Source: JBDNJM01 sp041687755 (GTDB lineage: Bacteria > Planctomycetota > UBA1135 > GCA-002686595). Taken from it: a stretch of DNA of 41,341 nucleotides. How positions within the stretch are numbered: the first letter of the stretch is position 1; each line of letters opens with the position of its first letter. The stretch is from assembly GCA_041687755.1 (NCBI GenBank), contig JBDNJM010000020.1, forward strand, positions 1-41,341, given 5' to 3'. Positions 8,595 through 18,400 of this stretch are shown here, piece by piece. The position numbers were made by a program, and so were the translations under genes. The notes beneath the pieces are model-generated. The model searched no databases, was not told the origin of the DNA, and saw only the letters and a list, made by a program, of their open reading frames with translations.

Positions 8595-10058
8595 TTAGGC
8601 ACGGCGCCGCGAGCCCTTGCCGCTGGCCCTAGGCGGAGCCGCATCCAGGCCGACGGGCTGGCCGCGATGCGGCGCGCTGCGCGTCAACGTGCCCCTCAGT
8701 TCCAGCGCTCTGGAGACGAGCATCGCGGCGAAGCGCTCGACCTTGAGCAACCTGCCCGTGAGCCCACCGCGCAGGCTGGCGAGTTCGCCCTCCAAGGATC
8801 CGACGTGCCGAATCAGGTGATCCTCGACGGCGCGGGCGTCCAGTTCCTCCAGATCCAACGGAGCGGAGAGCCGGTACTCGCGACCCGCGCGGCCGTAGAC
8901 CTGCTCGATGCCGTCGAGGTGATGGGCCTCCGTGTACTGCGAGAAGCGCTTGCGGGTGGCGACGGACACCGACTGCCAGTGCACGTCGTCCAGCAGCAGG
9001 CGCTCCATCCCGCGGGCGAAACTGGCGGGGTCGGCAGCGTCCACCAGGTACCCGTCCACCCCGTCATCGATTGCCGCGGTGATGCCGCCGATGCGGTTGC
9101 CGACCAGCGGCGTGCCCGTCGCGCGCGCGTCGAACGTGATCAGCGGCAGCGCCTCCATCCACAGGGACGGAAGCAGCAGCGCGCAAGAGCGCGCGATGCG
9201 CTCCGTTGTTTCCTCGGGCGAGAGCCGTCCCGTGAAGCGCACGGTGTGCTCGACGCCCAAGCGCTCCGCGAGGCGCTGCAGCGCGTCCCGCTCGGGCCCC
9301 TCGCCCACGATTTCCAGCTCCGCATCGGGGACGCGCAGCAGGACTTCGGCAAACGCGTGAATGGCGCGGTCCACGCCCTTCTCGCGCTCGAGTCGGGCCA
9401 CGACCAAGAGCGTGCGCCGCGAGCGTTCGTGAAGCGAAACGGGCTCCAGGTCCTTGGCGGCCGGGAAGTACGGCAGCTTGACGACGTTGCGGATCCCGTG
9501 GTCCCCGAGCATCGTCGCCATGTGTTCCGTCGGGCAGATCACGACGTCGACAAGGTCGCGCACGAGATCAAGGCGCCGCTTCGCGGTCCAAACGGCGGCT
9601 GGGGAGAACGGGTAGTTCTTCTCGCAGCCGTTCTCGAAGCACTTGGCACCCGGACCGCCGGAGCACGGCGTGCCGTCGCCGAGCACGCCCCAGGAGTTCG
9701 TGCACAGCAGGCCGTAGTCGTAGGCCGTCTGCACAATCGGCACGCCCAGGGCCGCCAGTTGGTCGTACAGCTCGGTCGGGAAGTACGGGGTCTGGTGCAC
9801 GTGCACGACGTCGGGGCGGAACTGCCCCGCGAACTTCCACAAGGCCCGCTCGAGGTCCTCGTCGCGCACCAGCGACTGACTATTCCAGGCCGGCCGACAC
9901 AGCACGCGCCGCAGGGGCTCGTCGATCTCCTGCTCGCTGCTGCCGCCGAAGAATCCGTTCACGTGGCCGCGGGCATCCAGCCCGTGGATCACGTTCTCAC
10001 GGTGCACTTCGGCTCCTCCGAGGAGCTCGTGGTGCTGACCGATATGGAGGATTCTCAT
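8595..10058 (-). CDS. Family 4 glycosyltransferase
   Basis: About 487 residues with the two Rossmann lobes of a GT4 (GT-B) enzyme. The N-terminal lobe starts directly with MRILHIGQHHELLGGAEVH, the glycine-rich acceptor loop. The C-terminal lobe has LLVVARLEREKGVDRAI near residue 215, EIVGEGPERDAL and FTGRLSPEE. The E-x7-E region reads EALPLITFD, so the second acidic residue is Asp instead of the usual Glu. A Cys-rich insertion (CSGGPGAKCFENGC) near residue 135 is known from some GT4 enzymes. The C-terminus ends in a basic tail. The ATG at 10058 is chosen because the fold begins there; a TTG at 10073 would add five residues. Neither has a clear Shine-Dalgarno site. It lies 288 bases downstream of meaB and is probably its own unit. 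Confidence 0.85.
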   Translation of the reverse strand: MRILHIGQHHELLGGAEVHRENVIHGLDARGHVNGFFGGSSEQEIDEPLRRVLCRPAWNSQSLVRDEDLERALWKFAGQFRPDVVHVHQTPYFPTELYDQLAALGVPIVQTAYDYGLLCTNSWGVLGDGTPCSGGPGAKCFENGCEKNYPFSPAAVWTAKRRLDLVRDLVDVVICPTEHMATMLGDHGIRNVVKLPYFPAAKDLEPVSLHERSRRTLLVVARLEREKGVDRAIHAFAEVLLRVPDAELEIVGEGPERDALQRLAERLGVEHTVRFTGRLSPEETTERIARSCALLLPSLWMEALPLITFDARATGTPLVGNRIGGITAAIDDGVDGYLVDAADPASFARGMERLLLDDVHWQSVSVATRKRFSQYTEAHHLDGIEQVYGRAGREYRLSAPLDLEELDARAVEDHLIRHVGSLEGELASLRGGLTGRLLKVERFAAMLVSRALELRGTLTRSAPHRGQPVGLDAAPPRASGKGSRRRA

Positions 10059-10346
10059 GAAGGAAGGCGGCAAGACCTCTAGAAGCGACGAACGGGTGTC
10101 GCGACATGCGCGACGTTCGTCCTCGGAGGAGGCGAGCGCGGGCGCGCTCGACTCGATTCACGCTCCCTTGCGAGAGGGAAGCGCCGCCCAAGGTGTCTTA
10201 GGACGGAAAGCAAAGGTTGTTAACGAGACTCTTCGGGTGTTTCACCGGATTGGCTCCACCGCCAGCCACCAGGGCTGACCCCTAAAATCCGCCTTCACGC
10301 AGCCCCAGACGCCGCAAGACAGGCTCTCAGCCGGCCCCAGCAGGGG
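10059..10346. other. Intergenic stretch between meaB and the GT4 gene
   Basis: No credible gene is seen in these 288 bases. An imperfect hairpin at 10161-10183 (CGC-TCCCT, loop TGCGAG, AGGGA-A-GCG, one bulge) and a weaker one around 10335-10352 (GCCCC/GGGGC) could end the B12 operon transcript or sit in the leader of the glycosyltransferase. The centre (about 10196-10300) is less GC-rich than the flanks, as expected for a promoter region, but no promoter can be named with confidence. Confidence 0.4.
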
Positions 10347-11354
10347 CTACCGAGCTTCCCGTTCCTGGGCCGGATCCGTGTAAAGCCCAAGTATGGCACT
10401 TGCGCCTTGAGCGGGCGTCAGGATCCCTGCCTTCACTTTTCCGCGGGTTTCCTCCAGGGAGTTGGAGACACCGACGTGGGCCGCGAAGAGGCGCTGCAAG
10501 CCCTCCTGGATCAGCCGATCCATCCAGGCCAGGCGCTGCTCCTGCCGCAGGGCCGCCAGCCCGCCCGCCCGCTCCAGCACCTCCCGGTGCTCAAGAACGG
10601 TCTCCCAGACCTCCTCGATGCCGGTTCCATCGAGGGAGCTGCCCAGCAGCGCTCGGGGCTTCCAGCTGCCGTTCTTCGGGCGCAGGTAGCCCAGGGCTGC
10701 CCCGTACTCCCCCGCCGTCGCCCGGGCCTGCTCCAGAGCCGCGCCGTCGGCCTTGTGGACCAGAATCGCGTCCGCGAGCTCCACCAGGCCTTTTTTGATG
10801 CCCTGCAGCTCATCCCCGCCGCCCGGCAGCATCAACACCAGGAAGAAGTCCACCATCTCGGAGACGCGCGTCTCGGACTGGCCGACGCCCACCGTCTCCA
10901 CCAACACCACGTCGTGGCCGGCCGCCTCGCAGAGCAGCAGAGTCTCGTGAGTCCGCGTCGCCACGCCGCCCAAATGGTTGGCGCTGGGGCTCGGGCGCAC
11001 GAAGGCCAGCGGGTCCAGGGCGAGGCGCTCCATGCGGCTCTTGTCGCCGAGGATCGATCCGCCGGAGAGCGAGCTGGAGGGATCGACGGCCAGCACGGCG
11101 ACCCGCTTGCCGACCGCGCACAGGCGCGTGCCGAGCGCCTCGATGAAGGTGCTCTTGCCGACGCCAGGGACGCCAGTGATACCCACCCGTATGGCCCCCC
11201 CGGTCCGGGGCAAGAGCCGCGCCAGCAGCTCCTGACCCAGCTCCCGACGATCGTCGCGACCGCTCTCGATCAGCGTGATCGCGCGCCCCAGGGACACGCG
11301 GTCGCAGGCGCGGACGCCTTCAAAGAGCTGGTCGAGGTCGTCGGGCGGGCGCAC
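10347..11354 (-). CDS. meaB: MeaB/ArgK-type GTPase, methylmalonyl-CoA mutase chaperone
   Basis: A 335-residue G3E-family P-loop GTPase. It shows the Walker A loop GVPGVGKST (about 61-69), AVDPSSSLSGGSILGDKSRM with the switch/Mg2+ residues, VETVGVGQSET (Walker B/switch II region) and the base-recognition motif as HKAD in place of NKxD. In characterised systems MeaB gates loading of adenosylcobalamin into methylmalonyl-CoA mutase and protects the enzyme from inactivation. Its position directly after mutB fits that job. The GTG start at 11354 shares one base with the mutB stop (TAGTG), so translation is coupled. It is the last gene of the four-gene operon. The separate MeaI-type GTPase module within IcmF serves the other mutase, so this protein probably serves MutAB. 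Confidence 0.93.
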   Translation of the reverse strand: MRPPDDLDQLFEGVRACDRVSLGRAITLIESGRDDRRELGQELLARLLPRTGGAIRVGITGVPGVGKSTFIEALGTRLCAVGKRVAVLAVDPSSSLSGGSILGDKSRMERLALDPLAFVRPSPSANHLGGVATRTHETLLLCEAAGHDVVLVETVGVGQSETRVSEMVDFFLVLMLPGGGDELQGIKKGLVELADAILVHKADGAALEQARATAGEYGAALGYLRPKNGSWKPRALLGSSLDGTGIEEVWETVLEHREVLERAGGLAALRQEQRLAWMDRLIQEGLQRLFAAHVGVSNSLEETRGKVKAGILTPAQGASAILGLYTDPAQEREAR

Positions 11355-13510
11355 TAGGACTCGATGTCCGCGGTCAACACGTCGAGCAGCTCGAGCGCCG
11401 CCTTGGAGAGCACCGTGCCCGGCCCGAACACGAGCGTCGCCCCGAGCTGGTGCAGCTCCGCGACGTCGTCGGGGGGAACCACGCCTCCCACGACGATCCG
11501 GATGTCCCCGCGCCCCAGCTCGACCAGCGCATCACGCAGGGCGGGCACCAGCGTCAGGTGCCCGGCGGCCAGGGAGCTGACTCCGATCACGTGCACGTCG
11601 TTCTCGACGGCCTGCCGGGCCGTCTCCCCGGGCGTCTGGAACAGGCTGCCGACGTCGACGTCGAAGCCGAGGTCGGCGAAGCCCGAGGCAACGACCTTCT
11701 GGCCGCGGTCGTGGCCGTCCTGGCCCATCTTCGCCACGAGCAGGCGCGGCCGACGACCGTCGAGTCGCTCGAACTCCGCGCAGCGCGCTCTGGCCGCCGC
11801 CACCGAGGCGTCGTCGCTTCCGATTTCTCTGCCGTACACGCCCCGGATCGTACTCACCTCGGCGCGGTGACGCCCGAAGACCTCCTCGAGCGCCATGCTG
11901 ATCTCGCCCACGCTCGCCCGCGCCCGGGCGGCCTCGATCGAGCGCTCCAGCAGGTTGCCTTGGCCAGAGCGCGCGCAAGCGGTCAGGGCGCTGAGGGCGG
12001 CGGCCACGGCCGCGTCGTCCCGATTGGCGCGTAGCTCGGCCAGACGCGCCAGCTGCGCCTCGCGCACAGCGCGGTTGTCGATGCGTAGAACGGGCACGTC
12101 TTCGGGAGCGTCGTCGATGAAGCAGTTGACGCCCACGATCGAACGCCGGCCACCGTCGATGCGGGCCTGGGCCTTGGCCGCAGACTCCTCGATGCGGCGC
12201 TTGGGCAGGCCCGCGGCGATCGCCTGCACCATCCCACCCGCCGCCTCGATCTCGGCCATGTGCTCCCGCGCGCGCGCAATGAGATCTTCCGTCAGCCGCT
12301 CCACGTAGTAGCTGCCGCCGAGCGGGTCGATGATGCCCGGGACCTTGGCCTCGTCCTGAAGCAGCAGCTGCGTGTTGCGGGCGATGCGGGCGGAAAAATC
12401 TGTCGGGAGAGCCAGCGCCTCGTCGAGGCTGTTCGTGTGCAGCGACTGCGTGCCGCCCCAGGCCGCCGCGAGGGCTTCGGTCGCCGTGCGCGCAACGTTG
12501 TTGTAGAGCCCCTTCGCCGTCAGCGACCAGCCCGAGGTCTGGCAGTGCGTCCGCAGCATCTGGCTCTTCGGGTTCTGCGGCCCGAAGGGCTCCAGCAGCT
12601 CGTGCCACAGGCGCCGCGCCGCGCGCAGCTTGGCCGTCTCCGTGAACAGGTCCATGCCCATCGCGAAGAAGAACGAGAGCCGCGGCGCAAAGGCGTCCAC
12701 GTCCAGTCCGGCCGCGAGGCCCGCCTTCACGTACTCGACGCCATCGGCCAGGGTGTACGCCAACTCAAGGTCGGGCGTCGCGCCCGCCTCCTGCATGTGG
12801 TAACCCGAGATCGAAATCGAATTGAACCGCGGCATGTAGCGGCTGGTGTGCGCGAACACGTCCGCCACGATCCGCATCGACGCCTCGGGAGGATAGATGT
12901 ACGTGTTGCGAACCATGAACTCCTTGAGGATGTCGTTCTGAATCGTCCCCGCGAGCTGGTTCTGCGCGACGCCTTGCTCTTCGGCCGCCACGACGTACAT
13001 CGCCAGGATCGGCAGCACGGCGCCGTTCATGGTCATCGACACGCTCATGCGGTCGAGGGGAATGCCCTCGAACAGCTCCTGCATATCGAGGATTGAGTCG
13101 ATCGCGACGCCGGCCATGCCCACGTCGCCCGTGACGCGCTCGTGATCGGAGTCGTAGCCGCGGTGAGTCGCCAGGTCGAAGGCGATCGAGAGACCCTTTT
13201 GGCCGGCCGCCAGGTTGCGGCGGTAGAAGGCGTTCGACTCCTCGGCAGTGGAAAAGCCGGCGTACTGGCGAATCGTCCAGGGCCGGCTCGTGTACATCGT
13301 CGCGTAGGGCCCGCGCAGGTAGGGAGCATCGCCGGGCAAGCCGGCTTCGGTATCAGGCAGGGCGTCCGCGCCGTAGCACGCGCGCCGCTCAACGCCTTCG
13401 TCCGTGCGCGTCGTGCGGTCCGCACGCTCCCCCGCCAGGCTGCGCCAGTCGGCGCGTCCCGCGGGACGCTCGGGCAGCTCGAGCGCAGAGAAATCGGGGA
13501 GCGGGCTCAT
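11354..13510 (-). CDS. mutB: Methylmalonyl-CoA mutase, large (catalytic) subunit
   Basis: 718 residues, the full length for the catalytic subunit. It interconverts (R)-methylmalonyl-CoA and succinyl-CoA using adenosylcobalamin. Substrate residues can be read directly: RGPYATMYTSRPWTIRQYAGF near 67-86 includes the Tyr of IRQYAG typical of methylmalonyl-CoA mutase (Phe in isobutyryl-CoA mutase), and FMVRNTYIYPP near residue 200 holds the Arg that binds the substrate carboxylate (Gln in isobutyryl enzymes). The C-terminal B12 domain has the base-off signature DGHDRGQ near residue 593 plus GSLFQTPGE. The ATG overlaps the mutA stop as ATGA, and the stop overlaps meaB. The cofactor motifs are all intact. 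An epimerase and propionyl-CoA carboxylase are not in the window. Confidence 0.96.
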   Translation of the reverse strand: MSPLPDFSALELPERPAGRADWRSLAGERADRTTRTDEGVERRACYGADALPDTEAGLPGDAPYLRGPYATMYTSRPWTIRQYAGFSTAEESNAFYRRNLAAGQKGLSIAFDLATHRGYDSDHERVTGDVGMAGVAIDSILDMQELFEGIPLDRMSVSMTMNGAVLPILAMYVVAAEEQGVAQNQLAGTIQNDILKEFMVRNTYIYPPEASMRIVADVFAHTSRYMPRFNSISISGYHMQEAGATPDLELAYTLADGVEYVKAGLAAGLDVDAFAPRLSFFFAMGMDLFTETAKLRAARRLWHELLEPFGPQNPKSQMLRTHCQTSGWSLTAKGLYNNVARTATEALAAAWGGTQSLHTNSLDEALALPTDFSARIARNTQLLLQDEAKVPGIIDPLGGSYYVERLTEDLIARAREHMAEIEAAGGMVQAIAAGLPKRRIEESAAKAQARIDGGRRSIVGVNCFIDDAPEDVPVLRIDNRAVREAQLARLAELRANRDDAAVAAALSALTACARSGQGNLLERSIEAARARASVGEISMALEEVFGRHRAEVSTIRGVYGREIGSDDASVAAARARCAEFERLDGRRPRLLVAKMGQDGHDRGQKVVASGFADLGFDVDVGSLFQTPGETARQAVENDVHVIGVSSLAAGHLTLVPALRDALVELGRGDIRIVVGGVVPPDDVAELHQLGATLVFGPGTVLSKAALELLDVLTADIES

Positions 13511-15432
13511 GGGTTCACCTCTTGGGTGGTGCGCGCTTGGGACTCAGAAAGCGTCTCGAACAGCTGCAGCAGGTCGGACCTCTGGTGCATGAACTCGGTC
13601 AGACCCGCGGCCCTCCAGGTCTCGGCCTCATCGAACGGCTTCGAGGCGACCAACACCGCTTGAGCCCCCTGGGCCAGCAGCGCGCGGACCACGTCGAGAC
13701 CGTGCTCCGCGTACGCCTCGTCGCTTCCGCACACGCAGCAGAGCGCAACGCCCGACGCGCGGAACTGATCCACCACCTGCATCACGACGGCACCGCCGGT
13801 GACCGTCGGCGTGCCGGCGCCGGAGATCGACTCCAGTCCGGCCACGGCCAGGGTGTCGGCGGCGAAGACGGAGCGCGCCTTGTGCTCGCGGAGTCGGCCG
13901 AGGTTGGCCAGGAAGACCTTGGGCACCGGATTTATCGCGGCCGTCGCCGCGCGCAGGGCCTCGAAAGGCGCCGCGTCGCGGTGCGGCGTCAGCGGATCGC
14001 GCTCGGTGAGCGCCGAGCACGGCCCGAGCTCCGCGACCAGTTCGGCGGACAGGCGCTCGCCGATCCGAGCGGAGGGCGCATCGGGCGCGGGCGGTGAGGC
14101 GGGCCGCAGTACGACGTGCTGCGTCACCCCCAACATGGGCTCCGCCCGGCGCGCCAGGGCCTTAGCACGGCCCAAGCGTGCGGGCTCGAGCCAGCGCTCG
14201 AGTGCGCCCGGCTCGAGCAGCTGGCGCAAGCCGCCGTCGCGCTCGACGTCGCGGAAGCGCTCCCAGGCCAGGGCCTCAAGGTCCGCCGTGCGCTGCTCAA
14301 CCGCGAAGGACCCGCCCAGCGGATCCACGACCGCGCCGAGGTGCGCCTCTCGCGCCAGCACGTGATGCAGGTTGCGGGCAATGGAGCGGCCCATGGCCGA
14401 GCCTCGTCCGGCGCAGGAGTCGAACGGCAGGGTCGTGATCGCGTCCGCACCGCCCAGGACCGCGGCCAGGGTTTGGTAGCTGCCGCGCAGGAGGTTCGAC
14501 CAGGGGTCGATCTCCGCAAGCGTGCGCCCGGAGGTCACCGCGTGCACGCGCGCCGCTGCCGGCTCGAAGCCGCAGGCCACGCCGAGCCTCGCGACCAGCC
14601 CGCGCAGCGCGCGCACCTGAACCGCAGAGCCCAGCAGATCCGTGTCGAGCGCCACTCGGTACTGGAGCCCGCCCAGCGCGCTCTGCGGGTCACCGCCAGC
14701 CGCCTCCACCGCCCGCAGCCGCTCCGCAGCCGCCGCCAGCAGATAGGCCAGAGCGTCGACCGCGTCACCGCCCGCCAGGTGCAGTGGCAGCGCCGACAGG
14801 GTCTCAGCCGAGCCGCCGAATAGAGTCTTGGGCGCCGGCAGGTCGAGCTCGGCGAGTCCGTCGGCCAGCAGCATCCCTGCGGGGTCGTGGCCCGCGTGCA
14901 CCTGCAGCGCAGCGGGCTCGAGCCCGGCCTCCACCGCAAGCCGCTCAAGCGCGAGCAGCGCGCGCGGCGTCGCCCGACCCGCGTCGAGATGCAGCTCGAT
15001 GCCGTCCAGCAGGACCCCTTGCAGCGTGCGCTGCAGGTCCGCGGCCGTCTCGGCCAACAGGCCGTCCCCCGCAATCGGGAGCTTGCCGCCTGAGCGCAGG
15101 CTCGCGTCGAGCACGAGCCAAATGCCCTCGGAACCGCCCTTGAGCTCCTTAAGGATCTCGGCGTTCGCCACGGCGGGCTCCGCCGCCACGACCCGCGAAA
15201 CCAGAGTCCACGGCAGCCCAAAGGGTCGCGGACAGGCCGACGCGCCGCGCACGAACGGGGCGGCACCGGGCACGCCTTCGGTGCCGCGCGCAGGCGCATT
15301 GCCGGGCGCGTAGAGCGGCGCAGGGCCGTCCTCCCAACCCTGTCGAGTCATCGCTTGCGCGGTTCTGGCCTGGCCAGCAGCCGCGATCCGATCCGTCCAG
15401 TCTTCGAGCACGCCAAGGGGGTTCTCGCTCAC
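13507..15432 (-). CDS. mutA: Methylmalonyl-CoA mutase, small (non-catalytic) subunit
   Basis: 641 residues, the normal size for the beta/small subunit that pairs with MutB in the heterodimer. It keeps the overall mutase architecture: a degenerate TIM barrel (SAMGRSIARNLHHVLARE and DPLGGSFAVEQRT are visible) and a C-terminal B12-like domain. It lacks the DxHxxG cobalamin-binding motif; the matching region reads ANLGRLREHKARSVFAAD, typical of small subunits. It therefore should not bind B12 itself and acts structurally. The GTG start at 15432 overlaps the icmF stop (GTGA), and its stop overlaps mutB (ATGA), showing tight coupling. Sequence is Ala-rich and less conserved than MutB, as usual. Confidence 0.92.
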   Translation of the reverse strand: MSENPLGVLEDWTDRIAAAGQARTAQAMTRQGWEDGPAPLYAPGNAPARGTEGVPGAAPFVRGASACPRPFGLPWTLVSRVVAAEPAVANAEILKELKGGSEGIWLVLDASLRSGGKLPIAGDGLLAETAADLQRTLQGVLLDGIELHLDAGRATPRALLALERLAVEAGLEPAALQVHAGHDPAGMLLADGLAELDLPAPKTLFGGSAETLSALPLHLAGGDAVDALAYLLAAAAERLRAVEAAGGDPQSALGGLQYRVALDTDLLGSAVQVRALRGLVARLGVACGFEPAAARVHAVTSGRTLAEIDPWSNLLRGSYQTLAAVLGGADAITTLPFDSCAGRGSAMGRSIARNLHHVLAREAHLGAVVDPLGGSFAVEQRTADLEALAWERFRDVERDGGLRQLLEPGALERWLEPARLGRAKALARRAEPMLGVTQHVVLRPASPPAPDAPSARIGERLSAELVAELGPCSALTERDPLTPHRDAAPFEALRAATAAINPVPKVFLANLGRLREHKARSVFAADTLAVAGLESISGAGTPTVTGGAVVMQVVDQFRASGVALCCVCGSDEAYAEHGLDVVRALLAQGAQAVLVASKPFDEAETWRAAGLTEFMHQRSDLLQLFETLSESQARTTQEVNP

Positions 15433-18400
15433 ATGTTCCGGCGGTAGCGCCCGCCGACCTCGTAGAGGGCCGCACTGATCTGCCCCAGACTGGCGACCTT
15501 CGTGGTCTCCATTAGGGTCTCGAAGGTGTTCTCGCCCGCCAGCGACGCGGCCTGCAGCGCCGCGAGGCGCTCCGGGGCGGCACCCGCATTGAGCGCGTGG
15601 AAGTTCTTCAGCGAGAGGATCGCGTCATCGCGTTCCTCGACCGTCGAACGGATGACTTCATCCGGCTGGACCGTCGGCGAACCGTCGGTGCCGAGGAAGG
15701 TGTTCACGCCCACGATCGGCAGGTCACCGTCGTGCTTGAGCGTCTCGTAGTAGAGCGACTCTTCCTGGATCTTGGAGCGCTGGTACATGCGCTCCATCGC
15801 GCCCAGGACGCCGCCGCGATCGGAGAGTCGGCGGAATTCCTCGAGCACTGCCGCCTCGACCAGCTCGGTCAGCTCCTCGATGATGAACGAGCCCTGCAGC
15901 GGGTTCTCGTTCTTCGCGAGCCCCAGCTCCTTGGTGATGATCAGCTGGATCGCGAGGGCCCGGCGCACGCTCTCCTCGGTCGGCGTCGTGATCGCCTCGT
16001 CGTACGCATTCGTGTGCAGCGAGTTGCAGTTGTCGTACAGCGCCAGCAGCGCCTGCAGCGTCGTGCGAATGTCGTTGAACGCGATCTCCTGCGCGTGCAG
16101 CGAGCGGCCGCTAGTCTGGATGTGGTACTTGAGCTTCTGGCTGCGCTCGCCCGCCCCGTACTTCTCGCGCATGGCCTTGGCCCAAATGCGCCGCGCCACC
16201 CGCCCGATCACCGCGTACTCGGGGTCCAGGCCGTTCGAGAAGAAGAACGACAGGTTCCCGGCGAAGTCGTCGATCGCCATACCGCGGCTCAGGTAGTACT
16301 CCACGAAGGTGAAGCCGTTGCTGAGCGTGAACGCGAGCTGCGTAATCGGGTTCGCGCCCGCCTCCGCGATGTGATAGCCGGAGATCGACACCGAGTAGAA
16401 GTTGCGAATGCGCTCGTCGATGAAGAACTGCTGGATGTCGCCCATCATCCGCAGGGCGAACTCCGTCGAGAAGATGCAGGTGTTTTGGGCCTGGTCCTCC
16501 TTCAGAATGTCGGCCTGCACCGTGCCGCGCACGGCCTGCAGGGCCTCGGCGCGCACCCGGGTGTAAACCTCGGGCTCGAGCACAGACTCGGCCGTCGTGC
16601 CCAACAGCATCAGCCCCAGCCCGTCGTTGCCGGCGGGCAGGTCGCCCCGGTAGTGCGGGCGCGGATGGTCCTTGAACAGCGCCGCAAGCTTCGCCTCCGT
16701 GGCCTCGACCTGGCCCGCGGCCCGGATCAGCTTTTCTGCTGTCTGATCGACCGCCGCGTTCAGGAAGAAGCCTAGCAGCATCGGCGCGGGCCCGTTGATC
16801 GTCATCGAGACGCTCGTGGCCGGATCGCACAAGTCGAAGCCCGAGTAGAGCTTCTTGGCGTCGTCCAGCGTCGCGATCGAGACGCCCGAGTTGCCGACCT
16901 TGCCGTAAATGTCGGGCCGCACGGCCGGGTCCTCGCCGTACAGCGTGACCGAGTCGAACGCCGTGGAGAGCCGCTTGGCCGGCATGCCGGTCGAGACGTA
17001 ATGGAAGCGCTTGTTCGTGCGCTCCGGCCCGCCCTCGCCCGCAAACATCCGCGCAGGGTCCTCACCCTCGCGCTTCAGTGGGAACACGCCTGCGGCGAAG
17101 GGGTAGCTGCCCGGCAAGTTCTCCGTCATCAGCCAGCGCAGGAGATCCCCCCAGTCGGCGTGCTTCGGCAGCGCGACCTTCGGGATGCGCGACCCGGACA
17201 GAGACTTCACAACCAGCGGCAGCTCGATCGTCTTGTCGCGCACCTGGAAGCTGTAGGTGTCGGCCTGGAAACGTCCGCGCACGCCGACCCAGCCCTCGAG
17301 CAGCTCGCGCGACTCGTGGTGCAGCCGGCGGTCGGCCTCCGCGTACAGCTGAATCAGTTCGGCCGTCGCCGCGCTATCGCCGTCGGCGGCGTCGAAACTC
17401 GGCAGCGGATCGAGCACCTCGTTCGCGTCGGCGCGCAGGGCTGCGATAGCGCCGGCGGTGCGGTACATCCGGCGGGCGAGCGCGCACTGCTCGTCCACGA
17501 ACTTGGCGCGCGCTTCGATGGTCTCCGCAATCTCCGCGAGGTAGCGGTGCCGGTCGGAGGGGATCACCTGGTGCTTGCGCGACTCACCGGTCGGCAGCTC
17601 CCGCTGCGGCTCGAGCGGTGCGCCGGTCTGCTTGGCGATCGCCGCCATCACCGCTTGGTACAGAGCGTTCGTCCCCGGATCGTTGAACTGGCTCGCGATC
17701 GTGCCGTAGACGGGCATCTGCTCGTCCGGCACATGGAACAGCTCGCGGTTGCGCTTCACCTGACGCCGCACGTCCCGCAGCGCATCCTCGCTGCCGCGCT
17801 TGTCAAACTTGTTGATCGCGATCAGGTCGGCGAAGTCGAGCATGTCGATCTTCTCGAGCTGCGTCGCGGCCCCGTACTCGGCCGTCATCACGTACAGCGA
17901 CGTGTCGGAGTGCTCGATAATTTCCGTGTCCGACTGGCCGATGCCGCTGGTCTCGATCACGACGAGGTCGAAGCCCGCGGCGCGGCAGATATCCACGGCC
18001 TTGCCCACGTGGCGCGAGACCGAGAGGTTCGCCTGGCGCGTCGCCAGCGAGCGCATGTACACGCGCGGGTCGTCGATCGCATTCATGCGGATCCGATCCC
18101 CCAACAGGGCTCCGCCGGAGCGTCGCTTGGACGGGTCGATCGAGAGGATCGCGATCGTCTTCTCCGGGAAGTCCATGAGGTAGCGGCGCACGAGCTCGTC
18201 GACCAGGGAGGACTTGCCGGACCCGCCGGTGCCGGTGATGCCCAGCACGGGTGAGGTGGACGCCTTCAAGAGCACCCCTAGATCCGCGTCAATGCGGTCG
18301 GTGACCTCCGGATCGTTCTCGGCGAGGCTGATCAGCTTCGCGAGGGCCTCGGGAGCGCGCTCTGAGACCGCGGCTGAGCGCCCGAGGTCCGTCCGGGCAG

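Noticed and set aside
8667..10082. Plus-strand open frame of 471 codons opposite the GT4 gene
   Set aside because: The minus-strand glycosyltransferase motifs are clear; the plus frame has no fold and is a shadow.
17001..18254. Plus-strand open frame of 417 codons opposite icmF
   Set aside because: IcmF motifs occupy the same bases; the opposite frame is His/Arg/Val-rich shadow sequence.
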